Shown one piece after another: positions 55,089 through 63,336 of a DNA stretch of 64,000 bases. The translations under genes were made by a program, and so were the position numbers. Each line of letters opens with the position of its first letter. The first letter of the stretch is position 1. Location of the stretch: NCBI RefSeq assembly GCF_010119975.1, contig NZ_CP048222.1:4110501-4174500 (forward strand). Reading direction: 5' to 3'. Origin of the DNA: Rhodocytophaga rosea (GTDB lineage Bacteria > Bacteroidota > Bacteroidia > Cytophagales > 172606-1). The notes beneath the pieces were generated by a model. The model worked only from the letters and a program-made list of their open reading frames with translations, was not told the origin of the DNA and searched no databases.

Positions 55089-55952
55089 ATGAATAAGCCA
55101 TCAACCCTGCCTATGTCCCTGTTTTTACTCTTTTTGTTTACTTCTTTCTTCATACAAAGCGTTGTTGCTCAGAAAAATACGCCTTTGAAAGTTGCTTCTT
55201 ACAACCTGCGCTATAATACGCCCAACGATGGCGTGAATGCCTGGCCAAACCGGAAAGAGCAGGTGAAGGCATTAATCAATTACCATGAATTTGATATTTT
55301 TGGAGTACAGGAAGCTTTAAGAGGTCAGCTCAATGACTTAGCGGAAAGTAATAAATTTGCTTTTACAGGCAAAGGCCGGGACGATGGCAAAGAGGCGGGA
55401 GAACATTCGGCTATATTTTATAAGAAAGACAGATTTAAATTAATCCAGTCAGGAGATTTCTGGTTAAGCGAAACACCAGAGAAACCTTCTCTGGGCTGGG
55501 ATGCCACTTGCTGTAACCGGATTTGTTCATGGGCAAAATTCACCGATCTGCAAACCAAAAAAGACTTTTACTACTTTAGTGTACACTTTGACCACCAGGG
55601 CGTGAAAGCCCGGCAGGAATCCGGGAAATTAATGGTGCAAAAAATAAAGGAAATTGCCAAAAATGCACCGGTCGTCTGCGTAGGCGATCTCAATTCAACG
55701 CCTGACACTGAGCAGGTCAAACTCATACAAACGCTGCTTAACGATTCCTACCAGGTTACCAAAGTGCCTCCTTACGGGCCAGTCGGCACATTTAATGGAT
55801 TCAAGTTTGATGCACCCATGGAAAACCGCATTGATTACATTTTTGTAAGCAAAAATATACAGGTACTCTCTTACGCTGCCTTATCTGATTCCAAAGAACA
55901 ACGTTATCCTTCTGATCATCTGCCGGTAGTAGCAAAAATAATTATTCCTTAG
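55089..55952 (+). CDS. Secreted endonuclease/exonuclease/phosphatase-family protein
   Basis: 287 residues from ATG 55089. A signal peptide (FLLFLFTSFFIQSVVAQ) precedes the EEP domain: ASYNLRYN, FGVQEAL (metal Glu), FSVHFDHQGVKARQESG, GDLNSTPD (catalytic His/Asp type motif GDxNxxP) and the final SDHLPVVAKI. These Mg-dependent hydrolases cleave phosphodiesters or phosphate monoesters; secreted Bacteroidota forms may act on nucleic acid, sphingomyelin-like or sugar-phosphate substrates. An in-frame extension to 54897 overlaps the AraC gene and lacks a signal peptide, so it was rejected. Confidence 0.9.
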   Translation: MNKPSTLPMSLFLLFLFTSFFIQSVVAQKNTPLKVASYNLRYNTPNDGVNAWPNRKEQVKALINYHEFDIFGVQEALRGQLNDLAESNKFAFTGKGRDDGKEAGEHSAIFYKKDRFKLIQSGDFWLSETPEKPSLGWDATCCNRICSWAKFTDLQTKKDFYYFSVHFDHQGVKARQESGKLMVQKIKEIAKNAPVVCVGDLNSTPDTEQVKLIQTLLNDSYQVTKVPPYGPVGTFNGFKFDAPMENRIDYIFVSKNIQVLSYAALSDSKEQRYPSDHLPVVAKIIIP

Positions 55953-56111
55953 CAGTTATGCTTAACTATGTAGAAAATCGCTGCATATAAGGTTACAAAG
56001 TCCATATTTATAAAGCCGGACGTCCGAAATTAAGTACCTGGACGACCTGGGAATACTTTTGATGCAATTTTGTGTCATCACTCAAACAAAATTGTATTCA
56101 ATCCCAATCCT

Positions 56112-56546
56112 ATGAAAACTGTCAGAACAGAAATCACCATTCATGCACCAGCCGAAAAAATATGGAATATCCTTATGGATTTTGAGCAGTATCCTTACTG
56201 GAATCCTTTTATTAAAAAGATCAGTGGCGAGAAAAAACAGCATGGAAAATTAGAGGCCTTTATACAGCCGGAAGGACAAAGCGGCATGAGGTTTAGACCT
56301 ACCATTCAGAAGTACGAACCCAACCGGGAATTCCAATGGCTGGGCAATCTGTGGTTTTCTGGTATTTTCGATGGGCGGCATAGCTTTAAACTTATACCTC
56401 TGGAAAATGGCAGTACGCTCTTTATTCATGCCGAGCAATTTACCGGCTTGCTGGTAACCCCACTATGGAGAATGTTGTATGCTCCTACATTAAAAGGCTT
56501 CGAAAGTATGAACGTTGCGCTCAAGCAACGGGCTGAAACGCTGTAG
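56112..56546 (+). CDS. SRPBCC-family (START-like) protein
   Basis: 144 residues from ATG 56112. The start KTVRTEITIHAPAEKIWNIL with EQYPYWNPFIKKI is typical of polyketide-cyclase/dehydrase-like SRPBCC proteins, which bind hydrophobic ligands in a helix-grip fold. The C-terminus FTGLLVTPLWRMLYAP with ALKQRAE completes it. No catalytic residues can be assigned. An upstream in-frame ATG at 56070 adds a non-homologous leader. Ligand unknown; a lipid or pigment-binding role is possible. Confidence 0.88.
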   Translation: MKTVRTEITIHAPAEKIWNILMDFEQYPYWNPFIKKISGEKKQHGKLEAFIQPEGQSGMRFRPTIQKYEPNREFQWLGNLWFSGIFDGRHSFKLIPLENGSTLFIHAEQFTGLLVTPLWRMLYAPTLKGFESMNVALKQRAETL

Positions 56547-56630
56547 ATATAGAGAATACTAACGGAAAAAGAATTTTCAACAAATCTTAGTTTTGTACAA
56601 ACATCATTTAGTTTTTAAGCAAATAAGTTA

Positions 56631-56833
56631 TATCTTTGCAAAAAAATTGAAAGCTTATACTATAAGTTTCTATTACTACATCAAAGCCTGCTACTCTTTA
56701 TGCAGGTAACAATTTCATAGTCTATCGCTTAATTGCTATTCTTCTATAGTTTTGTTTCCAATTTTTTTCTCTGAAAATGTACGCTTCAAGGGAATCGTAC
56801 GTACAAAACTTTATTTAAAATACTTACAAATCA
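56631..56833 (+). promoter_or_regulatory. Promoter box and long leader of the DEAD-box helicase gene
   Basis: A perfect TANNTTTG box (TATCTTTG, 56631-56638) lies about 195 bp before the ATG at 56834, predicting a leader of roughly 190 nt. It contains GTACGCTTCAAGGGAATCGT followed by ACGTAC. Long leaders are usual on cold-induced RNA helicase genes, so cold-responsive control is possible but not shown. The -33 element is weak. Confidence 0.45.
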
Positions 56834-58537
56834 ATGAAAAAACTAAGATTTGATGAACTCTCTCTGTCCGAAGAAATACAAAAAGCAGTGGCAGATATGG
56901 GGTTCGTTGAGGCTTCTCCGATACAATCGGAAGCCATCCCCTATATTCTCGACGGGAGAGATGTAATCGGTCAGGCGCAAACCGGAACAGGTAAAACAGC
57001 CGCTTTTGGTATTCCCGCCCTGGAAATGGTAGACACCAGCCAGAAAAATGTGCAGGTGCTGGTTCTTTGCCCTACCCGTGAACTTGCTGTTCAGGTGGCA
57101 GATGAATTTAAAAAACTCTCCAAATACCGCAAAGACATACATTCGGTAGCCATTTATGGAGGAGAAAATATTGAAAAACAGATTACTGCGCTCAGAAGAG
57201 GTGTACACATTGTAATTGGTACCCCAGGCCGGGTAATGGACCATATGGAACGCAGAACCCTGAATCTGGAAAACGTACGCATGATGGTTCTTGATGAAGC
57301 CGACGAAATGCTTGATATGGGATTCCGGGAAGATATTGAAAGTATTCTGGAACAGGTGCCGGATGAGAGGCAGACTATCTTCTTTTCAGCTACGATGTCT
57401 AAGCCTATTATGACATTAACCAAAAAATACCAGGTGAATCCACAGCTGGTAAAAGTGGTAAAGAATGAGCTGACAGCTAATAACATTGAGCAATTATTCT
57501 ATGAGGTGAAACCTAAAGCCAAAGTAGAAGTAATGGCCCGCCTGATAGATATGTACAACCTGAAGTTGATATTAGTGTTCTGTAACACTAAAATGAAGGT
57601 GGATGAACTGGTAGAAGACCTACAGATCAGAGGGTATCAGGCAGAGGGTTTACATGGGGACTTACGCCAGCAGCAGCGGAACAATGTAATGGCTAAATTC
57701 CGGGCTGGAGCCACTAATATTCTGGTAGCTACCGACGTAGCCGCCCGTGGTATTGATGTGGAAGATGTAGATGCTGTATTCAATTTTGATATTCCGTTGG
57801 ATGAAGAATACTATGTACACCGCATTGGCCGGACAGGGCGTGCCGGTAAATCCGGTAAAGCATTTTCGTTTGTGGTAGGCCGTGAAATTCAGCGTTTACG
57901 TGAAATTCAGGCATATACCAAAGTAAAAATCGAGCGGGGCGTAATTCCTTCCTATGAAGATATTGTAGGGGTAAAAAAAGCCAAGTTCATCGAAAAAATC
58001 AAAGAAACCATATCAGAAGGTGGCCTGGATATATTTGCAGATATGATCGACCAATTGCACCATGCCGGTTTAAGCAATGAGGATATTATTCTCGGCCTGA
58101 TCAAAATGAATATGGGCGTTCAGAAAAATGAATTTGCCGATATGGACCTGAGCGGTGATGACCGTTCGGAAAGAAGGGAAAGAAGAGGAGGCGAACGCGA
58201 AAGATTCGGAGACAGAGGCCGCCGGGAAGACCGTGGTGGTAGCCGGGATGGCCGCAGCAGCGGCAGAGGTGTCCGTGAAAATGACCGTTCTACCAATGCT
58301 TCCATGGTTCGGTTATTCATTAACATAGGTCGTGACCAGAAAGTACGTCCGGGAGATATTGTGGGAGCGATCGCTGGAGAAACTGGTATTGCCGGAAATG
58401 CCATCGGCAGTATTGATATTTACGATAAGTTTTCTTTTGTAGAAGTTCCTAAAACGGATGTACGCAAAGTACTGGAGCTAATGGATAACAATTCAATCAA
58501 AGGCAAAAAGGTAAATATTGAAATAGCCAAGCAATAA
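56834..58537 (+). CDS. DEAD-box ATP-dependent RNA helicase
   Basis: 567 residues. Helicase motifs are in order: Q-motif region and AQTGTGKTAAFG (I), PTRELAVQ (Ia), TPGRVMD, VLDEADEMLDMG (II), FFSATM (III), ILVATDVAARGID (V) and HRIGRTGRAG (VI). A linker rich in Arg, Gly, Asp and Glu (residues about 435-480) precedes a C-terminal DbpA-type RNA-binding domain (VRLFINIGRDQKVRPGDIVG). This is the CsdA/DeaD-type plan used in ribosome assembly and cold-shock RNA unwinding. Single-gene unit with its own terminator at 58558. Confidence 0.96.
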   Translation: MKKLRFDELSLSEEIQKAVADMGFVEASPIQSEAIPYILDGRDVIGQAQTGTGKTAAFGIPALEMVDTSQKNVQVLVLCPTRELAVQVADEFKKLSKYRKDIHSVAIYGGENIEKQITALRRGVHIVIGTPGRVMDHMERRTLNLENVRMMVLDEADEMLDMGFREDIESILEQVPDERQTIFFSATMSKPIMTLTKKYQVNPQLVKVVKNELTANNIEQLFYEVKPKAKVEVMARLIDMYNLKLILVFCNTKMKVDELVEDLQIRGYQAEGLHGDLRQQQRNNVMAKFRAGATNILVATDVAARGIDVEDVDAVFNFDIPLDEEYYVHRIGRTGRAGKSGKAFSFVVGREIQRLREIQAYTKVKIERGVIPSYEDIVGVKKAKFIEKIKETISEGGLDIFADMIDQLHHAGLSNEDIILGLIKMNMGVQKNEFADMDLSGDDRSERRERRGGERERFGDRGRREDRGGSRDGRSSGRGVRENDRSTNASMVRLFINIGRDQKVRPGDIVGAIAGETGIAGNAIGSIDIYDKFSFVEVPKTDVRKVLELMDNNSIKGKKVNIEIAKQ

Positions 58538-58557
58538 TTCATCAATAAACTCCTTAG

Positions 58558-58585
58558 AAAGACTGTAATTAATTTTACAGTCTTT
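58558..58585 (+). terminator. Terminator after the RNA helicase gene
   Basis: Perfect 11-bp stem AAAGACTGTAA/TTACAGTCTTT with a 6-nt loop followed by a T-run. Confidence 0.85.
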
Positions 58586-58668
58586 TTTTGTTTTAAAACC
58601 TCTTAGTTCTCACGCTTCCGCACTATATTTCCGATTCAGGCACAAATCAAATTGATCCATTAACTTAT

Positions 58669-59579
58669 ATGGCAAAACCACTTTGGGGCATAGATCTAGG
58701 AGGGACCAAAATCGAAGGCGTTGTATTACAACCGGAAGCAAAACCCAATGTATTAGCACGTCTCCGCATCCCCACAGAATCTGCCAGAGGATATGAACAC
58801 ATTATCAGTCAGATAAAAAAAGTGATAGGAATGCTGTCGGTGCAAACCGGCCTACAGCCAGAATTAATAAGAATCTGCACACCCGGAACTTTAGACCCTA
58901 TTACCCAGACGTTGAAAAACAGCAATACGCAGTGTCTGAACGGAAAACCTTTTAAACAGGATTTAGAGCAGGCTTTACAAATTTCTATACGTATTGCCAA
59001 TGATGCCAACTGTTTTGCGCTCGCAGAAGCCAATATGGGAGTCGTACAAGAGATACTACCTAAAGCAGAAGTGGTTTTTGGTGTAATACTAGGCACTGGT
59101 GTAGACGGGGGAGTAGTCGTACACAATAAAGTAATCAATGGCAGGCAAGGTATTGGCGGCGAATGGGGGCATAATGTGCTGGATGTATCTGGCGGCCCTT
59201 GCTATTGTGGGAAAACGGGATGTGTAGAAAAGGTGATTTCTGGTCCGGCACTAGAAAATTATTATCAGTCGATTAGCGGAAAAACTTACGTTTGCCAGAA
59301 ATAGTGCAAAACTATTACCTAGGCACTGATGAACAGGCAACGATTATCTTGCAACGTTTGATACACAATTTTGGTAAAGCGATCTCAGTTGTAATTAATA
59401 TTTTAGACCCAGACGTGATTGTATTAGGCGGCGGCGTTGGAAACATTGATTTACTGTATTCAGCCGGTGTAGAAGAAGTAAAAAAGTATGTATTCAATAA
59501 TCGCCTCAATACCATTTTTGCAAAACCCAGCTTAGGTGATAGCGCCGGGGTTTTTGGTGCAGCTATGCTGGTATCTTGA
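58669..59579 (+). pseudogene. ROK-family sugar kinase, frameshifted
   Basis: Two overlapping frames (58669-59304 and 59292-59579) make one ROK protein of about 303 residues. The first has GIDLGGTKIEGVVLQ (ATP phosphate loop), the catalytic Asp in IRIANDANCFALAEA, GVILGTGVDGG and the zinc knuckle GHNVLDVSGGPCYCGKTGC. The second has DVIVLGGGVGN and SAGVFGAAML. The reading changes near 59280-59286, where GGAAAAACTTACG is one base short of the codons G-K-N-L-R-L-P. The run AAAAA (59280-59284) is the likely slip site. Likely a glucokinase or N-acetyl-hexosamine kinase; either a recent pseudogene, phase variation or a sequencing error. Confidence 0.85.
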
Positions 59580-59609
59580 AATTTTAATTAAAATCTTTAC
59601 ACTTCATTA

Positions 59610-59641
59610 AAAGCCAGAGCAGTACATGCTGTTCTGGCTTT
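59610..59641 (+). terminator. Terminator after the ROK kinase gene
   Basis: Stem of 13 bp, AAAGCCAGAGCAG with CTGTTCTGGCTTT (one mismatch), and a 6-nt loop, followed by CAGTTTTTT. Confidence 0.8.
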
Positions 59642-59767
59642 CAGTTTTTTCTTATATTCCATATAGGATTATCTCAATAATTTTTATTGTCAATATTAAT
59701 AAATTGTTAATTTTTTATTAACTTAACATTACTCAATCGTATAGTATGTTACTTATTTATTACGCTG

Positions 59768-60610
59768 TTGAAAAGGAACCTTTACATATTACTCTGTCTC
59801 TATCTGATTCCTCTATTTGAGAGCTTTGGACAAGTACATCCTTTTCATTCTACGTTTGAACAACAAGCATTTACCTTTACTGATTCTGTTTCCCACGAAA
59901 ATTTACTGGCCTTATTTTTAGCCTCCAATACCAGTGCTGATGAAAAGCAATTTGCACAGATCAATAAGCAGGCAGAAGACTTATATCTTTTATTAAAGCA
60001 GGAGAAACAACAAATTAAATCTGAAAGACGCTACCTCAAATGGGTATTCGACCAGGTAAAAAATGAATTTTTCCACGAGTACGAAATGTATCCTGCATTT
60101 TATAGAACCTTTACCCAGAAAACATATAACTGCTTATCTGGCACAGCTTTGTATGCCCTGTTTTTACAAAAGTTAGGCTACACAGTGGATATTCACGAAA
60201 CCGCTCTCCATGCCTATTTGCTAGTAAAAATTAATAAAAGGCAATTTTTGATGGACGCTACTGACCCTGAAAATGGATTTATATCCGATTTAATTATGAT
60301 TAAGCAACGGGAGCAAATGTACAGGCAAAACGAACAAGCTAAAAACCAGCCTGCTTTTAACCGTAACATCCAATTGATAGAACTGGCAGGTTTGCAATAC
60401 TATAACGAGGCTATGCTCCAGTATAATAAACAGAATTACAAAGAAAGCGCTCAATTACTGGAAAAAGCCATTCGTTTATATCCCCGTTCTGAACGGATTG
60501 CGATTTTACAAACCAGTGCCATAAATCTGGTAGCAAGTACTTCCAATAAGAAAGATAACCGCAGAAAAAATGTAGTTAATCCTGCCTCAGCAGGATTATC
60601 CAATAAGTAA
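59768..60610 (+). CDS. Secreted transglutaminase-like protein with TPR-like tail
   Basis: 280 residues. A signal peptide (KRNLYILLCLYLIPLFESFG) precedes a transglutaminase-like fold with Cys in YNCLSGTALYALFLQKLG, His in HETALHAYLLV and Asp in FLMDATDPENG, the Cys-His-Asp triad of papain-like transglutaminase domains. The C-terminal third has a TPR-like unit (YYNEAMLQYNKQNYKESAQL) and a basic low-complexity end. The start is TTG at 59768, because the nearby ATG is in another frame. Proteins of this kind act as protease, peptidase or cross-linker in other bacteria; here it is unassigned. Confidence 0.75.
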   Translation: MKRNLYILLCLYLIPLFESFGQVHPFHSTFEQQAFTFTDSVSHENLLALFLASNTSADEKQFAQINKQAEDLYLLLKQEKQQIKSERRYLKWVFDQVKNEFFHEYEMYPAFYRTFTQKTYNCLSGTALYALFLQKLGYTVDIHETALHAYLLVKINKRQFLMDATDPENGFISDLIMIKQREQMYRQNEQAKNQPAFNRNIQLIELAGLQYYNEAMLQYNKQNYKESAQLLEKAIRLYPRSERIAILQTSAINLVASTSNKKDNRRKNVVNPASAGLSNK

Positions 60611-60625
60611 AGATTATATTCATAA

Positions 60626-60671
60626 AAATAAAAAGCCTGATACGTGTTGAAGCGTATCAGGCTTTTTATTT
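60626..60671. terminator. Bidirectional terminator, transglutaminase-like gene / dsbD-like gene
   Basis: Perfect 19-bp stem (60626-60644 with 60653-60671, core AGCCTGATACG) with an 8-nt loop. It ends both convergent genes. Confidence 0.9.
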
Positions 60672-60685
60672 GAAATACCTAATAA

Positions 60686-62848
60686 TTAGGGTACCCTTGA
60701 AGTAATAGGATTCGATACAGGCATCGTACTTCCACTTTTAAATTGTTCGATGCCACTATCAAGAAATGCAATGAAGTTTTTTGCATTTAAATCGTAGGCG
60801 GTAGCTGGCACCAGTAACTCTCCATCGTGATTCAGTAATGTATAAAAAGGCTGGGCATTATTATTAAACTTAGTAATCTGGAGATCGGCATTCTGGGCAC
60901 CAATGGTCTTTTTTACTTTGTTGTCATACGTAGAGGTATACCACTCTGACTCTGGCAATTCTGACTTATCATCTACATACAAAGCAATCACCACATATTC
61001 ATTGGACAGGCGGCTTAACACACTTGGGTCCGACCAAACTCTGGCTTCCATTTCCCGGCAATTAGCACATCCATGGCCGGTAAAATCAATAAAAACAGGT
61101 TTATTCACTTTTTGAGCATAAGCAAGCCCCTGCTTGTAATCGAAAAAGCCCTGTAAGCCATGCGGCAGTTTGAATGTATCATCATACTTAGGCTTTTCAG
61201 TCAGCGCATTGGTATTGCTTGCCAGCAAGCCTCTGGAGGGTGTATTCAGGTCAAAGTCTTGTGTCGTTTGAGGAGGCAGGTATCCGGCAAGCGCTTTTAA
61301 TGGAGCGCCATACATACCTGGAATCAGGTATACTACAAATGTAAAGGTGAGAATAGCTAAGATGGCTCTGGGCACACTTACTGTTTTCACTTCAGAGTCA
61401 TGGGGCATGCGGATTTTCCCCAGCAGGTAAAAACCAATCAGGGAAAATATCACAATCCAGAACGCCAGGAAAACCTCACGATCCAGAATACCCCAGTGAT
61501 ATACCTGGTCAGCAATGCTTAGGAATTTAAGAGCTAAAGCCAGTTCCAGAAATCCCAGTACTACTTTCACTGAATTAAGCCAGCCACCGGATTTAGGCAA
61601 ACTACTCAGCCACTGTGGAAAAATAGCAAACAAACTGAAGGGCAAGGCAAAAGCCAGGGAAAATGCGAACATACCTGCCACAGGTTTAACCACCATGCCG
61701 CCAGCAGATTCTACCAGGATACTACCTACCAGAGGGCCTGTGCATGAAAAAGAAACCAGCACAATGGTGAAAGCCATAAAAAACACACCTATCAATCCAC
61801 CCTTATCAGCTTGTGCATCCACTTTGGTGATTACGGAACCTGGTAATGTTAAATCGAACAGACCCAGGAATGATAAGGCAAAAACTATAAATATCAGGAA
61901 GAAGAAAACGTTGGGTAGCCAGTGTGTGCTCACAAAATTGGCGAAAGCTGGTCCGTTGATCAGCGAAACCAGTGTACCAATCAAGACATATAATACAATA
62001 ATAGACAAGCCATAAATAAGAGCCTTTGTAATTCCCTGTTTACGGGTTCCGCTATGATTGGTAAAAAATGTAACGGTCATAGGGATCATGGGAAAAACGC
62101 AAGGGGTAAGCAACGCAGCCAGACCTGCCAGAAAAGCAAATACCATAAAAGTTGCCAGAGAATAAGGATCATTATCTGCCGGCATGGTTACTCGTGAACT
62201 AGTAATGGCTGGTGCCGGTTTTACTTCCTCTGCCTTTGGCGTTTCTGCTACTTTATCTGTTCCCTCATCACCCACATTAGGGCTTTTTGTATCAGCTGAA
62301 CCATTTACAGTTTCTGTGTTTTCAGTTGAGGCATTTGAAAGCTGGCTACCATCTGAAGAGGTTGATCCGGCATCTGCCACAAATTTGATATTAGTAAAGC
62401 TATATTCATCTTCAAACGGGATACACTTACCATCAATATCCGAGCAAACCTGGTACACATAACTGGCTTCAATTTTTGGATTATTCTTCAGGATTTTCAC
62501 TGCCTGCCGGAATTCTCCCTTGCCAGTGAAATAGGTATAGTCACCATCAAAAATGTCACTATACTTTTTCTTAGGCTTCACTGGCTTTATGTCTCCTACC
62601 AGCTGATAGGTATCATTGGGCTTAAACTTAAATGTAGTTACCTGAGGGCCCAGTTCAGGGTCAAAGTCAGAAGAATACAGATACCAGTCTTTATCAATGG
62701 TGGCATAAAATATCAGTTCCGTTTGCTCACCAGCTTTTACCTCTTTTTTAGAAACATCATACGTCCATTTAGCCGGTTTTAATACCTGAGCCCAGGCAGT
62801 TACGGTCGTTATCAACAACAAAAATATCAAAGGGGAGAAGCGTCTCAT
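60686..62848 (-). CDS. DsbD-family thiol:disulfide interchange protein
   Basis: 720 residues. A signal peptide (FSPLIFLLLITTVTAWAQ) precedes an N-terminal DsbD-alpha-like beta domain (residues 25-170). A Ser/Thr/Pro/Glu-rich linker follows (residues 170-230), then about eight or nine membrane helices. Conserved membrane cysteines sit in LLTPCVFPMIP and VSFSCTGPLVG. The C-terminal thioredoxin domain has the CxxC motif in GHGCANCREMEARVW. It carries electrons from cytoplasmic thioredoxin across the membrane to periplasmic thiol proteins and cytochrome c maturation. The long linker is characteristic of Bacteroidota versions. Confidence 0.94.
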   Translation of the reverse strand: MRRFSPLIFLLLITTVTAWAQVLKPAKWTYDVSKKEVKAGEQTELIFYATIDKDWYLYSSDFDPELGPQVTTFKFKPNDTYQLVGDIKPVKPKKKYSDIFDGDYTYFTGKGEFRQAVKILKNNPKIEASYVYQVCSDIDGKCIPFEDEYSFTNIKFVADAGSTSSDGSQLSNASTENTETVNGSADTKSPNVGDEGTDKVAETPKAEEVKPAPAITSSRVTMPADNDPYSLATFMVFAFLAGLAALLTPCVFPMIPMTVTFFTNHSGTRKQGITKALIYGLSIIVLYVLIGTLVSLINGPAFANFVSTHWLPNVFFFLIFIVFALSFLGLFDLTLPGSVITKVDAQADKGGLIGVFFMAFTIVLVSFSCTGPLVGSILVESAGGMVVKPVAGMFAFSLAFALPFSLFAIFPQWLSSLPKSGGWLNSVKVVLGFLELALALKFLSIADQVYHWGILDREVFLAFWIVIFSLIGFYLLGKIRMPHDSEVKTVSVPRAILAILTFTFVVYLIPGMYGAPLKALAGYLPPQTTQDFDLNTPSRGLLASNTNALTEKPKYDDTFKLPHGLQGFFDYKQGLAYAQKVNKPVFIDFTGHGCANCREMEARVWSDPSVLSRLSNEYVVIALYVDDKSELPESEWYTSTYDNKVKKTIGAQNADLQITKFNNNAQPFYTLLNHDGELLVPATAYDLNAKNFIAFLDSGIEQFKSGSTMPVSNPITSRVP

Positions 62849-63336
62849 ACAAAAGGGAATATTTGCTTATGCTATAACAATACAATGTTAAAAAAATTTC
62901 AATTAAGACTTATAAAAAGCTGGCGCTATGGTGTTTTGCTTTTTGAACCATTATTCACACACCTATCCATTGTCAGATACAACCACAGATTGTATAGATT
63001 TGTTGCGCTTTCTGCTAAACCTATCTTCTTTCTCACAGCCTCTGAAGAGGCCGGTTTGTAAAACTTACTGGCTGCTCTTAAATTTCTTAAACTAGAGCAT
63101 AAGGTTTTCTTCCCATTGTTCGAATTGCAATAAACTTTCAGAATGATTGATGAGTGCTGCCTGGGAATTTTTTGCGGAAGAAAAACGAATGCCAGTAATA
63201 ATCAAGTCAGAGCGGTTTTTTAAATAAAAATTGCCTGAGAATGCAAGAGTTTGTCATACTGTTTGGGCATGGATTAACCGCCAGCCAGGAGCAGCCGAAA
63301 TGTAAAGTTCCAGATAATTATTAATCAATATATTGT
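62849..63336. other. 488-bp divergent intergenic region
   Basis: This gap separates the DsbD-type gene from the last gene. No supported gene. On the minus strand a 50-codon frame ends near 63093 with a protein-like sequence (ITGIRFSSAKNSQAALINHS, then ESLLQFEQWEENLML), preceded by a stop and lacking a start. It may be a remnant of a lost gene. No hairpin terminator or perfect promoter box found. Confidence 0.45.
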
